From Apis mellifera (taxonomy: Eukaryota > Arthropoda > Insecta > Hymenoptera > Apidae), in assembly GCF_003254395.2 (NCBI RefSeq), contig NC_037653.1, forward strand, positions 1,488,001 through 1,552,000: 64,000 nt of DNA, written 5' to 3'. The notes beneath the pieces are model-generated. The model made no database searches, had not been told where the DNA came from, and worked only from the letters and a program-made list of their open reading frames with translations. Positions 40,233 through 51,900 of this stretch are shown here, in pieces (position 1 is the stretch's first letter; each line of letters begins with the position of its first letter). The position numbers and the translations under genes are program-made.

Positions 40233-40403
40233 TGGTTTACAATAAGGAATATTTTTTGGAAAACACATCTTCGGACTCACAGCCGTTATTGTCAGTTGTC
40301 ATGGACGTTACTAAATACTCGGTACATACAACGCGTAACTGGCAAATCGAATCGCTGTACTCTTGGGATCCATTAACTAGAATATTGATTATGTATTTTT
40401 GAT
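40233..40403 (+). CDS. Candidate short open frame (56 aa)
   Basis: An ATG in good context (GCGAAATGG) opens a 57-codon frame with balanced amino acid use (begins MVYNKEYFLENTSSDS, includes SVVMDVTKYSVHTTRNW). It lies inside a GC-richer island within A/T-rich DNA and a TTTATAG acceptor-like site precedes it. No domain, signal peptide or homologue is recognised. At this local composition a frame of this length can arise by chance, so it is only a candidate. Confidence 0.2.
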
Positions 40404-42128
40404 ATGAATTGTTTCACCCGAAATTTTCAGATGATAATTTACTCATTTGATACGCGTATTGCAATAGATAATATGCCTCGAAAATTTATTAAAAGCTTCA
40501 TTATAATGAATATTAAAAGTTGATTATTATTTGCATATTAAGAATTCAACAATGTCGAAGAATCTTGAATTAATCAACTGTCGATAAGTAGGAAAACATT
40601 GGATAATCATTATTAGAAATTATTCATTTTGAAGTTTTACAATTTAAATCTAAACGATTAAATTCATAAATCATTATCATTATTTATGAATTTGAAAACT
40701 TTTAATTTTAATTTTTAATAATATTTGAAAGTATTCCTATTCATCACATTATTTATTATATATTTATATACATATCTATTGGTCATTTATTTTTTTTGAA
40801 TATTTAATAATTAATATATCGTTAAAATTCTAATGAAGTGAAAGACTTCAATCGAAATACATATAATCGATACTCAGAATCGAAGCTCGTTGACACAAGA
40901 TACGATTCGTGGATCCCTTGTGTACGACATTTCGATTTTGAAACATTTCATTGTCAAGATATGCCTGTATTAAAAGTATATTATATAATATTGCTAAATG
41001 AATCTTGAAAGTAATATTTTCGTTGCTATGATTATAAATATTGATAATTTAGTGGTATGAATTTTTTTAATCAAAAAATATTTTAATTTTTTTTCAAGAA
41101 AGAATTCTCGAGTAATAATTTTGACTGATATTTTTCCAACATATTTCTTATTCAATTTTTAAAAATTTTTTTAAAATTAATATTGAAATTCAATAATTAT
41201 AATATAATAAGAATTTAATCATTTGTTTCCATCAAATTAGAAACGATTGAAATCTTGACTCGAGGTAATATCTACTTATATACCTATATTGGCTATTAGA
41301 AAATTACATTTGATCCACTTTACACTTGTAAATCTAAATTTCAATGCAGTTTTACATAACAGTATGTATTTGCAAAAATACATGACATGTTTATAAAACA
41401 TTCAATATGTTATTATTATTATAGAATATGACATCGACAAATATAAATATGCAATAGCAAATAATAAAATACAAGTGTAAAGGGTAGAAAATTTTTGATA
41501 ACATAACAAAATGTTGCATGCTAATATGAAAAGCATCGAAAATTAGTGCATACTGCCATCTATGCGTAAGTGGTGAAGAAAACCGGTAACCGGTACAGCG
41601 AACAGTATAGTATGAAAAGAAGCGTCTTCGGGTGTGTTTCTAATTGATTTTGTTTCTAATATAGCGATCAACACAGTGGAACTACAGATTCACGCCTTTA
41701 CTAAACTTTACTAACTAATTGGACTTGTTCATTGTGTCATTAACTCGTACAAGATTGGATTAAGTGAAAGTGCGCTGACTTACTGTATCAGACAATATTT
41801 CTATCTTAGAACAATGTTCTCCTTCTTTCTTTTTTTTCATAATAACATTAATTTAAAAATATTCAATTTTTTTCTCGATTTCGAATAAATATTTGGAATA
41901 TATTTTCTTCAGGTTAAATGATGTTATTGAGATTTGAATTGTGAAAATTTATATTGCTAATTTCTCTTCAAGATATCAATTAAATCTAAACGAAGATACA
42001 ATTTTCAATGTAATATGGTATGATTAGCATCAAAAATTTACAGAATCATTTTTATAATGGATCATTTTAATTGAAAATATGTGAATAAATAAATTAGAAA
42101 ATGAATTGAAAGACAAAATGATCAAAGA

Positions 42129-42245
42129 ATGAGATATTTTGTTCTAGTTGATAAATTAATTGGAATAGTTGATGAGCTGAATAGGTTGGCAAAGACTTCA
42201 GTTCATGTAGAGCGAAATGATGTTACCGACATTATTGTGCCATAA
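42129..42245 (+). CDS. Candidate short open frame (38 aa)
   Basis: Begins MRYFVLVDKLIGIVDELNR and ends with NDVTDIIVP. The composition is unlike the Lys/Asn/Ile/Tyr-rich chance frames around it, and the first half could form an amphipathic helix. The frame extends eight codons upstream of the ATG before a stop. No known family; chance remains possible. Confidence 0.15.
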   Translation: MRYFVLVDKLIGIVDELNRLAKTSVHVERNDVTDIIVP

Positions 42246-43135
42246 TTTCTAGCCTAGTTTCAGTGAAGAGAATCTGATTTCAGCAAAGTGAACATTGTTC
42301 GTGAACGAAATCATTGATAGTCAACGTAAATGAATAAAATGTGGACAATCTTTAAGTTTCGAGCCTAACCTCAATTTTTTTTTTGTCTTAGTAATCCATC
42401 CGTTTCATGCACTAAATCGCCCGTGCAGAGATTCGTAAATACACACGATAATTATACGAATGTGACAGAAGCACGATAATAATCGGTTATTTTAAATTTC
42501 GAGCGACGAGAGAGAATATCTTACAATAGGTAATGCATTTACTAGGCACCACGATGCATCGCAGCAACCTTTCTAGTTGTATAAAAACCGTTGTCTCGAT
42601 AACGGAAACTATGGATAGGATATTCACGTATTTTTTTTAACTTAATCTCAATCTTGTAATTCTAATTTCAGTTGATATTCAAACTTCACCCGAGCCACAG
42701 CATTATGCGATGCACTTTTAAAATAAATATAATAAAAATAATGGTTTATGAAGTTGAAAGCTAAAAGAATAAAGAAATGAGATGATAATTTTTTTTATGT
42801 TCAAATTCCAATAGAAAAAGTAATTACTTTAATTTTTGTACAATGGCAATGATATTTAAATTATAACAATATAATTCATTTATTTAATATCTGAATTCTA
42901 AATAAGGCTGCTACGATGCAAGCTCGAAAGCACAGTGTACCCATGTGTGTATAACAAAAAGTCAACAAGTAAACGTGCAATAAATCAATCGATTGCAAAT
43001 CGCCTTATAAATTGTATAAAAATCTCTATTTGCCTAGCTTAATGCCTTAAGGATACGGTATTGGGAATTTGTATAATTCCTACAGTTTTTATGCCCAGTC
43101 GAAGAGACACTGTTGCATTTATTATTTTTGTTTAG

Positions 43136-43187
43136 CAATCTCGTACTCACTAGGAAAAACACTTGCCTTCTGTGCACTCAGCGGTAG
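43136..43187 (+). other. Candidate non-coding or unlinked exon
   Basis: A 52-nt segment bounded by an acceptor-like TTTTTGTTTAG and a perfect consensus donor TAG|GTAAGTA (donor G at 43188). One of three frames is open throughout. No partner exon could be identified. Confidence 0.25.
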
Positions 43188-44024
43188 GTAAGTACGGTGA
43201 ATTTCATTCAGACTCTTTTTTCCGTTAAATGTATTGAAAAATATTTAACAAAAAGATTATTGTATATTTTTTTACAAGCAAAAAAGTCATTTTATAAATA
43301 ATTGAAAATAAAATTTAATAAAATTTAAAGATATACATTAAAATAAATATAACAAGACAATAAAGGAAGATTGATACAGCAATTATCATCAATAGATAGA
43401 ATAATTGAAGTAAAATTTAAATAGAGATTCATTGTTCTTCATTCATTCTTCAATATCTAATTGAAAAATAATTTCAGCATTTGTTGAATCAAGATGAATA
43501 ATTGAATCGGTGCATATCGGCACAGAGAGACAAAAGCGAATCGAAAAATAAATCAAAGATATAAGGATAGCAGAGTATTGCTAATTTATCCGTCGTGCAA
43601 TATGTGTGACAGATGAGGCAAGCGGCACGCCCAATTGCAAATGAAATACATCAGATTAGAAATCCATTCACTCGAGTATTCACCGAAGTACTTTAGTATT
43701 TCTCTCCATTCTTAAATTCACATGATATAAAATCCTAGATTAATATGGCCGGTAATTTGTTTCTCTTGTGTCCTCGTATTTCTTTCTCTTTTTTCTTCCT
43801 CCCCATATCTTCTTTCCCTCCCTCCCGTAATTCTCCTATCAGTTTTCCCCCTTTTTTTTAATTATGTTCATATTACTTATATCGTACGAATGGTTTTACA
43901 TTAATCCGCAATTAGTAAATAGATAACCGCAAGCTTAACGTCTAAGTCAATTTATGAATTAATGGTGTGTGTATGTATGACGCATGAAATATATGAAGAA
44001 CGATTTGCTTCAATGTTCAACAAC

Positions 44025-44027
<3 letters not shown>

Positions 44028-44083
<56 letters not shown>
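44028..44083. repeat. (CT)n microsatellite
   Basis: About 27 perfect CT dinucleotides in a pyrimidine-rich island. The Ser/Leu repeats in frames crossing it are artefacts of the repeat. Confidence 0.95.
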
Positions 44084-44086
<3 letters not shown>

Positions 44087-44978
44087 CACACATCCATTCT
44101 TCTCCCTTTTTCCTGTTTTTCATTTGTGGTTTCACGTATTGAAAAATTCGATTTATTTCCAGGAAACGTATTAAATCCATTTTTCACACCATAATATGAA
44201 TTTTTTCTCCCTGTTTTTTTTGCTGCTTCCATCCTCTCCTTCTCTATTTAGGTTAGAAGCATGTAAGATACCGCTCGTCGAACGATACAATATCTTTTTA
44301 TTTTCTACCTGCAAGCTTCTTAATGGAATTGTTGTAATATAAATATGTAGGGAATATCGAATCGAGTTATCTAATCGCCTTATCAGGCTTACGTCTCTTT
44401 CCACTTTTTTGCTCTTACGATCTTCCGCACTTGTCATTTTTTATTTATTTTGCTATTGTCGAAACTGAGTAATTAAATACTACGAGTAATTTTTTTTTTT
44501 TCGATTTTTATAAAGCAAAGCAAAGCAAAAAAAAAAAAAAAAAAAAAGAATGCAGTGATAATATGGGGAGAAAAAAAATTTTTTACGAATAAACTTTATC
44601 CTAAAATTTTGATCTACGCGCGTATGTTATAACGAAATTGTTCCTATATTTCTGAAATGATAAATTCTTACTTAATAAAAACAATGATTACATCAATTCT
44701 ATTGACAAAAAGAATCTCTCTTTGTTTTCGAAATGTTGGTTGAAACAACAATCCTTATTACACACCTTTCCTTCAATAATTCGTAAGTACATAGCTGTTC
44801 ATGTAGGAACGAGTCATCATGTGCGATACAATGTACAAGTTATATCTAAAGCGAGAATCATTAGGGACAATTGCAATTTTTGATTCGAGCGAACATTTCA
44901 GGTTCGAATTCTCTCGCTTATATTTATCTAATCGCAAAAATCTTAGCAAATAACGTCTTGCCCCGCCTAGTTACGTTT

Positions 44979-45254
44979 CGTCTCATTTGCTGTTAAGATC
45001 AAATATTACTAGAATCATAAGAATAGTGACTTTTCACCAGATTCTTTTTTCTCACTATATATATTACCATATCGAGCAACGATCAAATTATAAAAACTAA
45101 AAATCATTATTTTCTCCGTCTCATTTGCTGTTAAGATCAAATATTACTAGAATCATAAGAATAGTGACTTTTCACCAGATTCTTTTTTTTCACTATATAT
45201 ATTACCATATCGAGCAACGATCAAATTACAAAAACTAAAAATCATTATTTTCTC
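44979..45254. repeat. 138-bp direct tandem duplication
   Basis: Two head-to-tail copies, 44979-45116 and 45117-45254. Each starts CGTCTCATTTGCTGTTAAG and the two differ at only a few bases by eye. The high identity points to a recent duplication. No coding frame is shared. Confidence 0.93.
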
Positions 45255-45545
45255 TCCGCTTGGAACGCTTTTTTTACGCCGAATATATATATAGTATATG
45301 CTTACTATATATGTAATATAGTATATGTTTCGTTTTCATCAAAACGATGAAACACAATATTTTGAATAACCTTTCATCTAAATATATAAAATGCATTTGA
45401 AAGATTATATTTTGCATGTTTCTTTTTTCAAAATAATATTTAAAATTTTTTACAATTTAAGATAAATTTAATATTAAACGAATTAAAATTCTGGAGTTGA
45501 TTTGAATTTTACCACGTCAATTATTAGAAGCGAGCAGAGTGTGCT

Positions 45546-45945
45546 ACGTTCAGTTCGTCGAGACTTTTACGTTCGGCAGGATTCGACTTTGGTTACGTCT
45601 ATAACGAGCCTTCGATTAAAAATGGTTCGATACTATCGCGTTTATAATGCGTTCGTCGTTCCACTAAGAAGCCGGGATTATTTTTGAGATATGTTTGTGT
45701 GTTGAGAAAAACGTGTACGATAATTATACTTATTTTTTTTTTTTTTATCTTTTGGAATCACTTATCTTTATTTTTATTCTATTATAGAAATGTTATAGAG
45801 AGAAAGAGAGAAAGAGAGAGAGAGAAATATTTATCTTTTCTTATTGCAATCTCGCATTTTTCTCTCTCTCTCTATCCCTTTCCTTTCTTGTTTATTTTCA
45901 CATTAGTAGCAGACAAGAAGCCGTACGCGTCGCAACGCGTCGCTC
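45546..45945 (+). promoter_or_regulatory. Putative + strand transcription start and first exon
   Basis: A GC-richer block begins with an initiator-like TTCAGTTCGTCGAG and ends in a consensus donor GCTC|GTAAGTG (donor G at 45946). The 61-codon frame through its start (45502-45687) begins upstream of the presumed start and is not supported as protein. A spliced transcript from here would run antisense into BRSK. This could be a long non-coding RNA. Confidence 0.3.
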
Positions 45946-47868
45946 GTAAGTGAAATTTACTTATACATGTACGTGTGTATGTGTGTATGTGTATGTGTGT
46001 GTGATGTTCCGTGTATATATGCGTATATTTATATATATATATATGTATATATATACAATTATTTATATATACATATACATATATTTATTTATTAATTTAT
46101 TTATATATTTTATATTCGTATTTATTTATTTATTTATTTATATATTAGTCTTTTGAAATGATTTCTCGTACGTGCAAAAAATAAATCTCTCGACGCGATC
46201 GTTGCGCCGCGAGTGAATTTTTTTCTTTCCTTCTTTCAACACGTTTCTTTTTTTTTCTTTCTCTCTTTTTTTTTTTTTCCCCTACTACATACGTATTTCG
46301 CAAAAAAGTTATAGAAACATCAAGAGACGCTTTCAGCGACTCGTATGTAGAATCGATTGGCTACACAATCACAACGTCGTTGAGAAGATGTTGGATCAAG
46401 GATTCAAAGATTTGAGTTTTAAAAGTGTCCGCATGAGAAAAATGGTCGAGAACGTGAGAATTCATTCGCCATTCAAGAAATTGAAGAGGACAAAAATGGA
46501 TAACCGATGAACATTGGTATATTCTTTCTCTTTCCCCTTTGCAAAAATGTTGCCTACTCTCGTTTATATTAGATATTTTTTTTTTCTCTCTTTTCAAAGC
46601 ACTAAACGAACTAGAAAAATTTTATCCTTACTGCGCGGAAAATGTAAAAATAGCGTTGCATGTGATACATCGATCGAAGAAGAGGATTTCTTCCTCGGAT
46701 TTTCATTTTTGCTCATTAAATCGGGAAGCTGCATTCCACGAAACTTTTTTTTAATACTTAATATTTTTTCTTCTAGTGGAACATTAGTTGCGTTACTTTA
46801 TATTCGATATTAAGGCGGAATCAACATTAGGGTATTTTTTGCATATAAGGCATATCCGGCTCTTTCTCGTTTGCAATAAAATATCGATTGCCTCAAGCGA
46901 ACAAGAAAGACTTCGTTTCCGATTATGATCACTTCATTGTTTATATTATTGTTTATATTATTCCAGAAAAATATATATAGTATATTGGAGAGGAGGAAAA
47001 AAAAAAAAATATATAAAAAAGTGAATGCATTCTTATCGCGAGAAATGTTTCGGCAATGTTTCGTTATAAATTAATTCAAATAAAATTCGATTTAAGGATG
47101 ATTATTAATTTATAATTTCGAGAAACGGTGGACAACGGAACAACAAGTTCGGAAACGAGCGAATAATTTAGCGCATTACGTAATTAATAATTGAATACTT
47201 AACACTTACACTTTGGTAACAAAGTCGTAATAACGATGCAATTAATCAATATAAATTCATTCCAACGAAGGAAGGAAACAAATTTATAATTCAAAAACCC
47301 AGAGAAATTGATTAAAAATTGATTGAAATTGAAAAATAAAACAGCGAAGAGACTTGTTGGTAAGTTGGCAGTTGCAAGGAATCTAATTAATTGATTTTTA
47401 TATGTATTTATAAAAATAAACACATATCGGCCATATTGGATTATGGATAAAATTTATATGATAAACATATATAACATTTTCAATTTCTTTTTCATTTGTG
47501 TGATTCTTTTATTTATTGAAAACTTAAAAAGCTCAAAAAATAAAATATTTTTGTTTTCTATGAGAACATTGTATCTATAAGATATATTTATATTACTGAA
47601 AAATAATTAAAATTAATTTTAAGTTTTCTGTTATTATATTATGTAATAAATAAGTTTTATGACGTGTTAATTACTATATCTTTTTATTATTATGTCAAAT
47701 AATGATTTGATAAAACTTAATCTCACTTTGCAATAAGCAAACAGTATATGAAATACAGTATCTGATATATCAGAACAAATATTGGGATAAAAGCTGCCAA
47801 TACCATTAAAATAGTAATGTATATTTCATAAGGAAATAATGATTCGTTGTGTAGGAGTAAAATGCGAC

Positions 47869-47894
47869 GATAATAGCTTGATCAAGCTATTATC
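47869..47894. repeat. 26-bp perfect palindrome
   Basis: Two 13-bp arms meet without spacer around a central TGATCA (left arm GATAATAGCTTGA). Located in the presumed downstream region of BRSK. Function unknown. Confidence 0.9.
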
Positions 47895-48996
47895 TTATTA
47901 AGCTTTATTATCTTATTAATTTTCTCTAGAATGAAGAATTATTCTTCTTTCCTTATGCTGCTGCTGTCATTAGCAACCATTTTTGGTATTTAACAACTTT
48001 GAGTATATATATACAAGACACAGATATTCAGTAAAATAAGAATAAGTGACATACATTTATCACTTTTTTAAATTCATTTTAAATTATTTTTTTATTTTCA
48101 TCACCATTTGAAGTTATTTTATTTTCACGAAAATTTCTATTAACAAAAAAATCTGAAAATAATATCAAGCAACACAATAATTATTGGAAATATTCTATCC
48201 AGTGAACAAAAAAGAAGAGGGCTATTCCATTTCAGCTGCTAACTTATCAGCAATGTATATTAAAAGTTCCTTCGCACAATGTAAAATAATCAATGTCTAT
48301 TCAACTTCTCAGGCTTTTTCTTAAATGGAATGATAAAAACGAGATCGCTAATTAGCGATGTACAACAAGTATAATACGTACCGATAAACCATTCTTATCT
48401 ATGATCCGACGGTACAAACGTCACTATTGCACTTCACTTTCAGATAAAAAAAACTGTACTATGATTCCCGCGACAAAACATTGATCATTACACACATTCA
48501 CTGTGCGATCACTGCAATGAAATAATCAGAACAATTTGCGTGGCAGCACAAACTTCTCTCCGCCTTTTTTTGAATCGCATTTTGTGCTTCCTCAATCTGG
48601 AATTTCCTCAGATCTGGACTTTGTTCCTTCTTTATATAAATGGATATTTCTCGTTCGTAGGAACGTTTATCACTGGTTTCCCTTTTCAAAATTCTCTCTC
48701 GGTCGCTTTTGACGTCGTTGAAAAAAAAAAAAAAGTCAAGATATTTTTATGACCTTCTTGAAATGAATATCTTTTCCAACCTCTGTGCCTCTCGTATTGC
48801 GTGTTTTCCTCATTGTTGTTGCTCGGATCGATAGCTCAATGCCTCATTGAAGTTTATCCTGAGTCGAAGCATTATTTCAAGGTTAGTTCCTCGGATCGTT
48901 TCTTTGATCGGACGAGGGATTTCACCAGAATCTCTGGGCGCTGTCCCACAAGTTCTTCAAACTTGATCGAAACTCGAAACGGAAATTCTGATAGTA

Positions 48997-51900
48997 TCAC
49001 GCTATGTTGTTGCCGCTCATCGTGGTTACGCATTTTTTTTCCGGCGTGTTCTGACTCTCCGAGTTGCTGCGCACCGCTTTCGTCGGACTCCCCGGTGTAG
49101 GGGTCGTGTCGCCCGGTAACGGATTGTTATTGTTCGTCGAGGTCGAACTTCTGCGGCCATTTTCACGGGTCGGTGACTTCACGTCGAATACGGATGTATC
49201 CGACTCTATATCCGAGTCGATCTGCAAATAATACGAACAACGACAATTAAATATCGAATAATAAATAATCAAGACGGAACGAAGCATAGAGGCAAAATTT
49301 TTTTTTTTTACTATTCATGAATTCTAATAGCGAATAAAAATTGTAACATTTTGATAGTGATATTTAAGCTGTTAAAATTTGAGCAAAGTTTTTAAGTGCT
49401 GCGAATAAATTTTTAATAATTTACTCATAATATCGATTTATAATATTTGCTTTTGACAAATATTTTTTTGTAAAAATAATTTTGAATAATTATTAAAATT
49501 TGGATTTGGAATCAATGAAAAAAATATTATTACTTTGTAAACGTTATTTTCTATAAATTTAAAAATCTTCTTAAAATTTAATTTTATCCATTAAGAAATC
49601 TTTTGCATATTAAAGTTGAAAGATTGGAAATAATTTTTTTTCTATACTATTAAAATAATCATTTTCTTTTTATTTATAATTTTTATTTTTAAATATGTCT
49701 TAATAAATAATAAAAAAGCTTTGATGATGCTTTAACATTCTTACTATTGCGGAAAATTAGCTATAGCTATGTATAATTGACTATATAACTAGGGAATAAA
49801 TGAAACTGTTAATATATAAGTTAATTTATAAATAAAAATTATTTATTGAATTTTTAACTTTTAAATCATTTCTTTTTTGTTTCTAATAAATTTCAGTTCA
49901 ATTTTTAAATAATTTTTAAATTTGGAAATTTTTAAAGTTGAAATTTGAAATTAAAACTTTAAGTTATTTTTTTTTTTTTCTTTTTTTTCTTTTTTATATA
50001 TATATATATGAATAAAAATATTATTTGTTAAGAAATAAAATTTTAATAAATAGATTTCTGAAATTTTTTAAATTTATTCAATAATAAAAAAACTATTTGT
50101 TACAATTGAAAGTTTTTAAAAATAGAATAAATGTTTCTATTTAAGTGAAATTTTGTCTTATCTCCAAAGAAATAAATTTTTTTTTATATAAAAATGTAAT
50201 AAAAGTTTCAATATTTTTTGAAACGAAAAAAATAATTAGAAAAGTATTGTTATTTAATTTATAATTGAAATTTTTAACAGTTCCATTTGAATCTATATAT
50301 AATTATTAAAATGAAATATATGAATAAATATAAAAAAATATAAAAAAATTTAATATTGGCTTTTTCGTTATTAATTAATATCAAGCTAGCGTCTAATCAT
50401 TCTACCATAAACTGGGGGAATATATTATAAATTGGTAATACTGGATAACATTGATGTAGATTCTAATTATATTTTAAAATATATTTATATTTAATTAATT
50501 ATAAATTAACGAATAGATTTTAATTAAAATATAAATAATTAAATAATATATAAATAATTAATAAGTAAAATATAAGTAAAGCAAAGCTTAAATCACAATT
50601 AATTTGTTCTAATATAATAAGGATTAAATTAATTAATTTGAAAATAAATTAATAAATAAGGATAAAAACAAAATATATTAGAAAAATAAGAAAAAAATTT
50701 TAAATAATAATCGATTCTAGTGTATTGTTACTGTTATTTATATTATAGTACTATTAATTACAACAATAATATTGGTAGATAATTAATATATATTAAAAAA
50801 AAAGAATAATTTTTATATTTGTAGTAAAATGATAAAAGCTTTAATGATATCTAAATTATTTAAATTAAATAATAAATATAAATAATTTAATATTTTAATT
50901 TAATTTTATACAAGTAATAAAAGACTTTATAACTTTTAGTAGTAAATAATTCTCATTAAATAAAAAAGAATCCTAATAAACATGGGTTGAAAAATAATTA
51001 TTTTCAAAGATATACAAGCAATTTTTTATTTTCATTGTGCTGTCATGCATATAAAGTGCATATGAAGTGTATCAGAAATTGGAGAATATAAAAAGTAATC
51101 AGAAAATTTAATAAAAGAATTAATATTTTCAAAATTTTAAACCAACTCTTATTTATTACTTTGAAAATATTAATTTTTGACCCATATTTACTAAGATCTT
51201 TGTTTTATTTGAAGAATCTTATTAAAATATATTAAATATATTAATTTCTATATTATTTGAACTTTTGAACAACTTATGAATTTTTTTTTTATCATTCTAT
51301 ACAACAAAGTCTATCAAGATTTCTATCAGTGTCCTCTCAGTTTATAGTATCTACTTGCATTTGCTTTTCAGTGCATAACGCAGTCATTAATATCTATGCG
51401 TGATACATACTAAGGACTATTAACATATTGTGAAACATATGTGGTAATTTGTGATAATTTGTGGCAATTTGTCAAGATTGAGACAATTGTTAGAAGATAA
51501 ACGATTTTCACCTTTGGTAACTGGTTTCCATGAAGAACGATAACGTTTCCAAATATAATAATTATATAATAATTATCGCGATAATGGTATGTAGAAGAAG
51601 GAGGAGGAAGATGATGCACTACCTTGTTGAAACAGACTACCTGTCTGGTAGCTGGATGCGGGCTGAGAAATAACCGTTCGCTAGTATCGCTTCCACAGCT
51701 GGAACTTTCGCTCATCTCTGTGGTAAATTTTCGTGATGCTCGTGGACTAGGTGGCGCTGCACGGCTCTGCCCTCCCAAATTGATTCCTACATTCCTTGAG
51801 CAGACTTGTGCCTGAATGTGTTCGCAAACCCTTCGAAATCTTCGAATGTTTCCTGAAAAATCAATCAAATATAATCGATAATCATTTATTTGAAACGTAT

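Larger units (their letters stand above)
38166..48996. other. 10.8-kb stretch without a recognised gene
   Basis: Lies upstream of Siva and downstream of the BRSK stop codon; its right part is likely BRSK 3' UTR. A/T-rich DNA alternates with GC-richer islands at about 39180-39530, 40190-40410, 40840-40950, 41540-41780, 42120-42620, 42900-43210, 43490-43700, 44220-45000, 45500-45950, 46140-46900 and 48490-48990. These could be enhancers, non-coding exons or small genes. It holds short open frames, a 138-bp tandem duplication, a CT tract, a foldback repeat at its left end and a palindrome. No protein family is recognisable on either strand. Confidence 0.6.

Noticed and set aside
43962..44174. 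70-codon frame with a Ser/Leu repeat
   Set aside because: Produced by the CT microsatellite; no splice or homology support.
44859..44931. tRNA-like stretch: AGCGAGA ... GGTTCGAATTC ... TCTCGCT
   Set aside because: The outer 7-bp pairing and a B-box-like GGTTCGA are present, but the T-arm does not pair, no A-box or anticodon arm can be drawn, and no CCA-adjacent context fits. Treated as chance or a decayed fragment.
45502..45687. 61-codon frame with many Arg and Ser
   Set aside because: Starts upstream of the likely transcription start in the same island and has no family; better explained as non-coding exon sequence.
46361..46813. Frames of 78 and 99 codons on opposite strands
   Set aside because: No family, no coherent splice sites; they arise from a GC-richer island with few stops.
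48997..49100. Plus-strand frames overlapping the BRSK last exon
   Set aside because: They are the antisense of the BRSK C-terminal coding exon.
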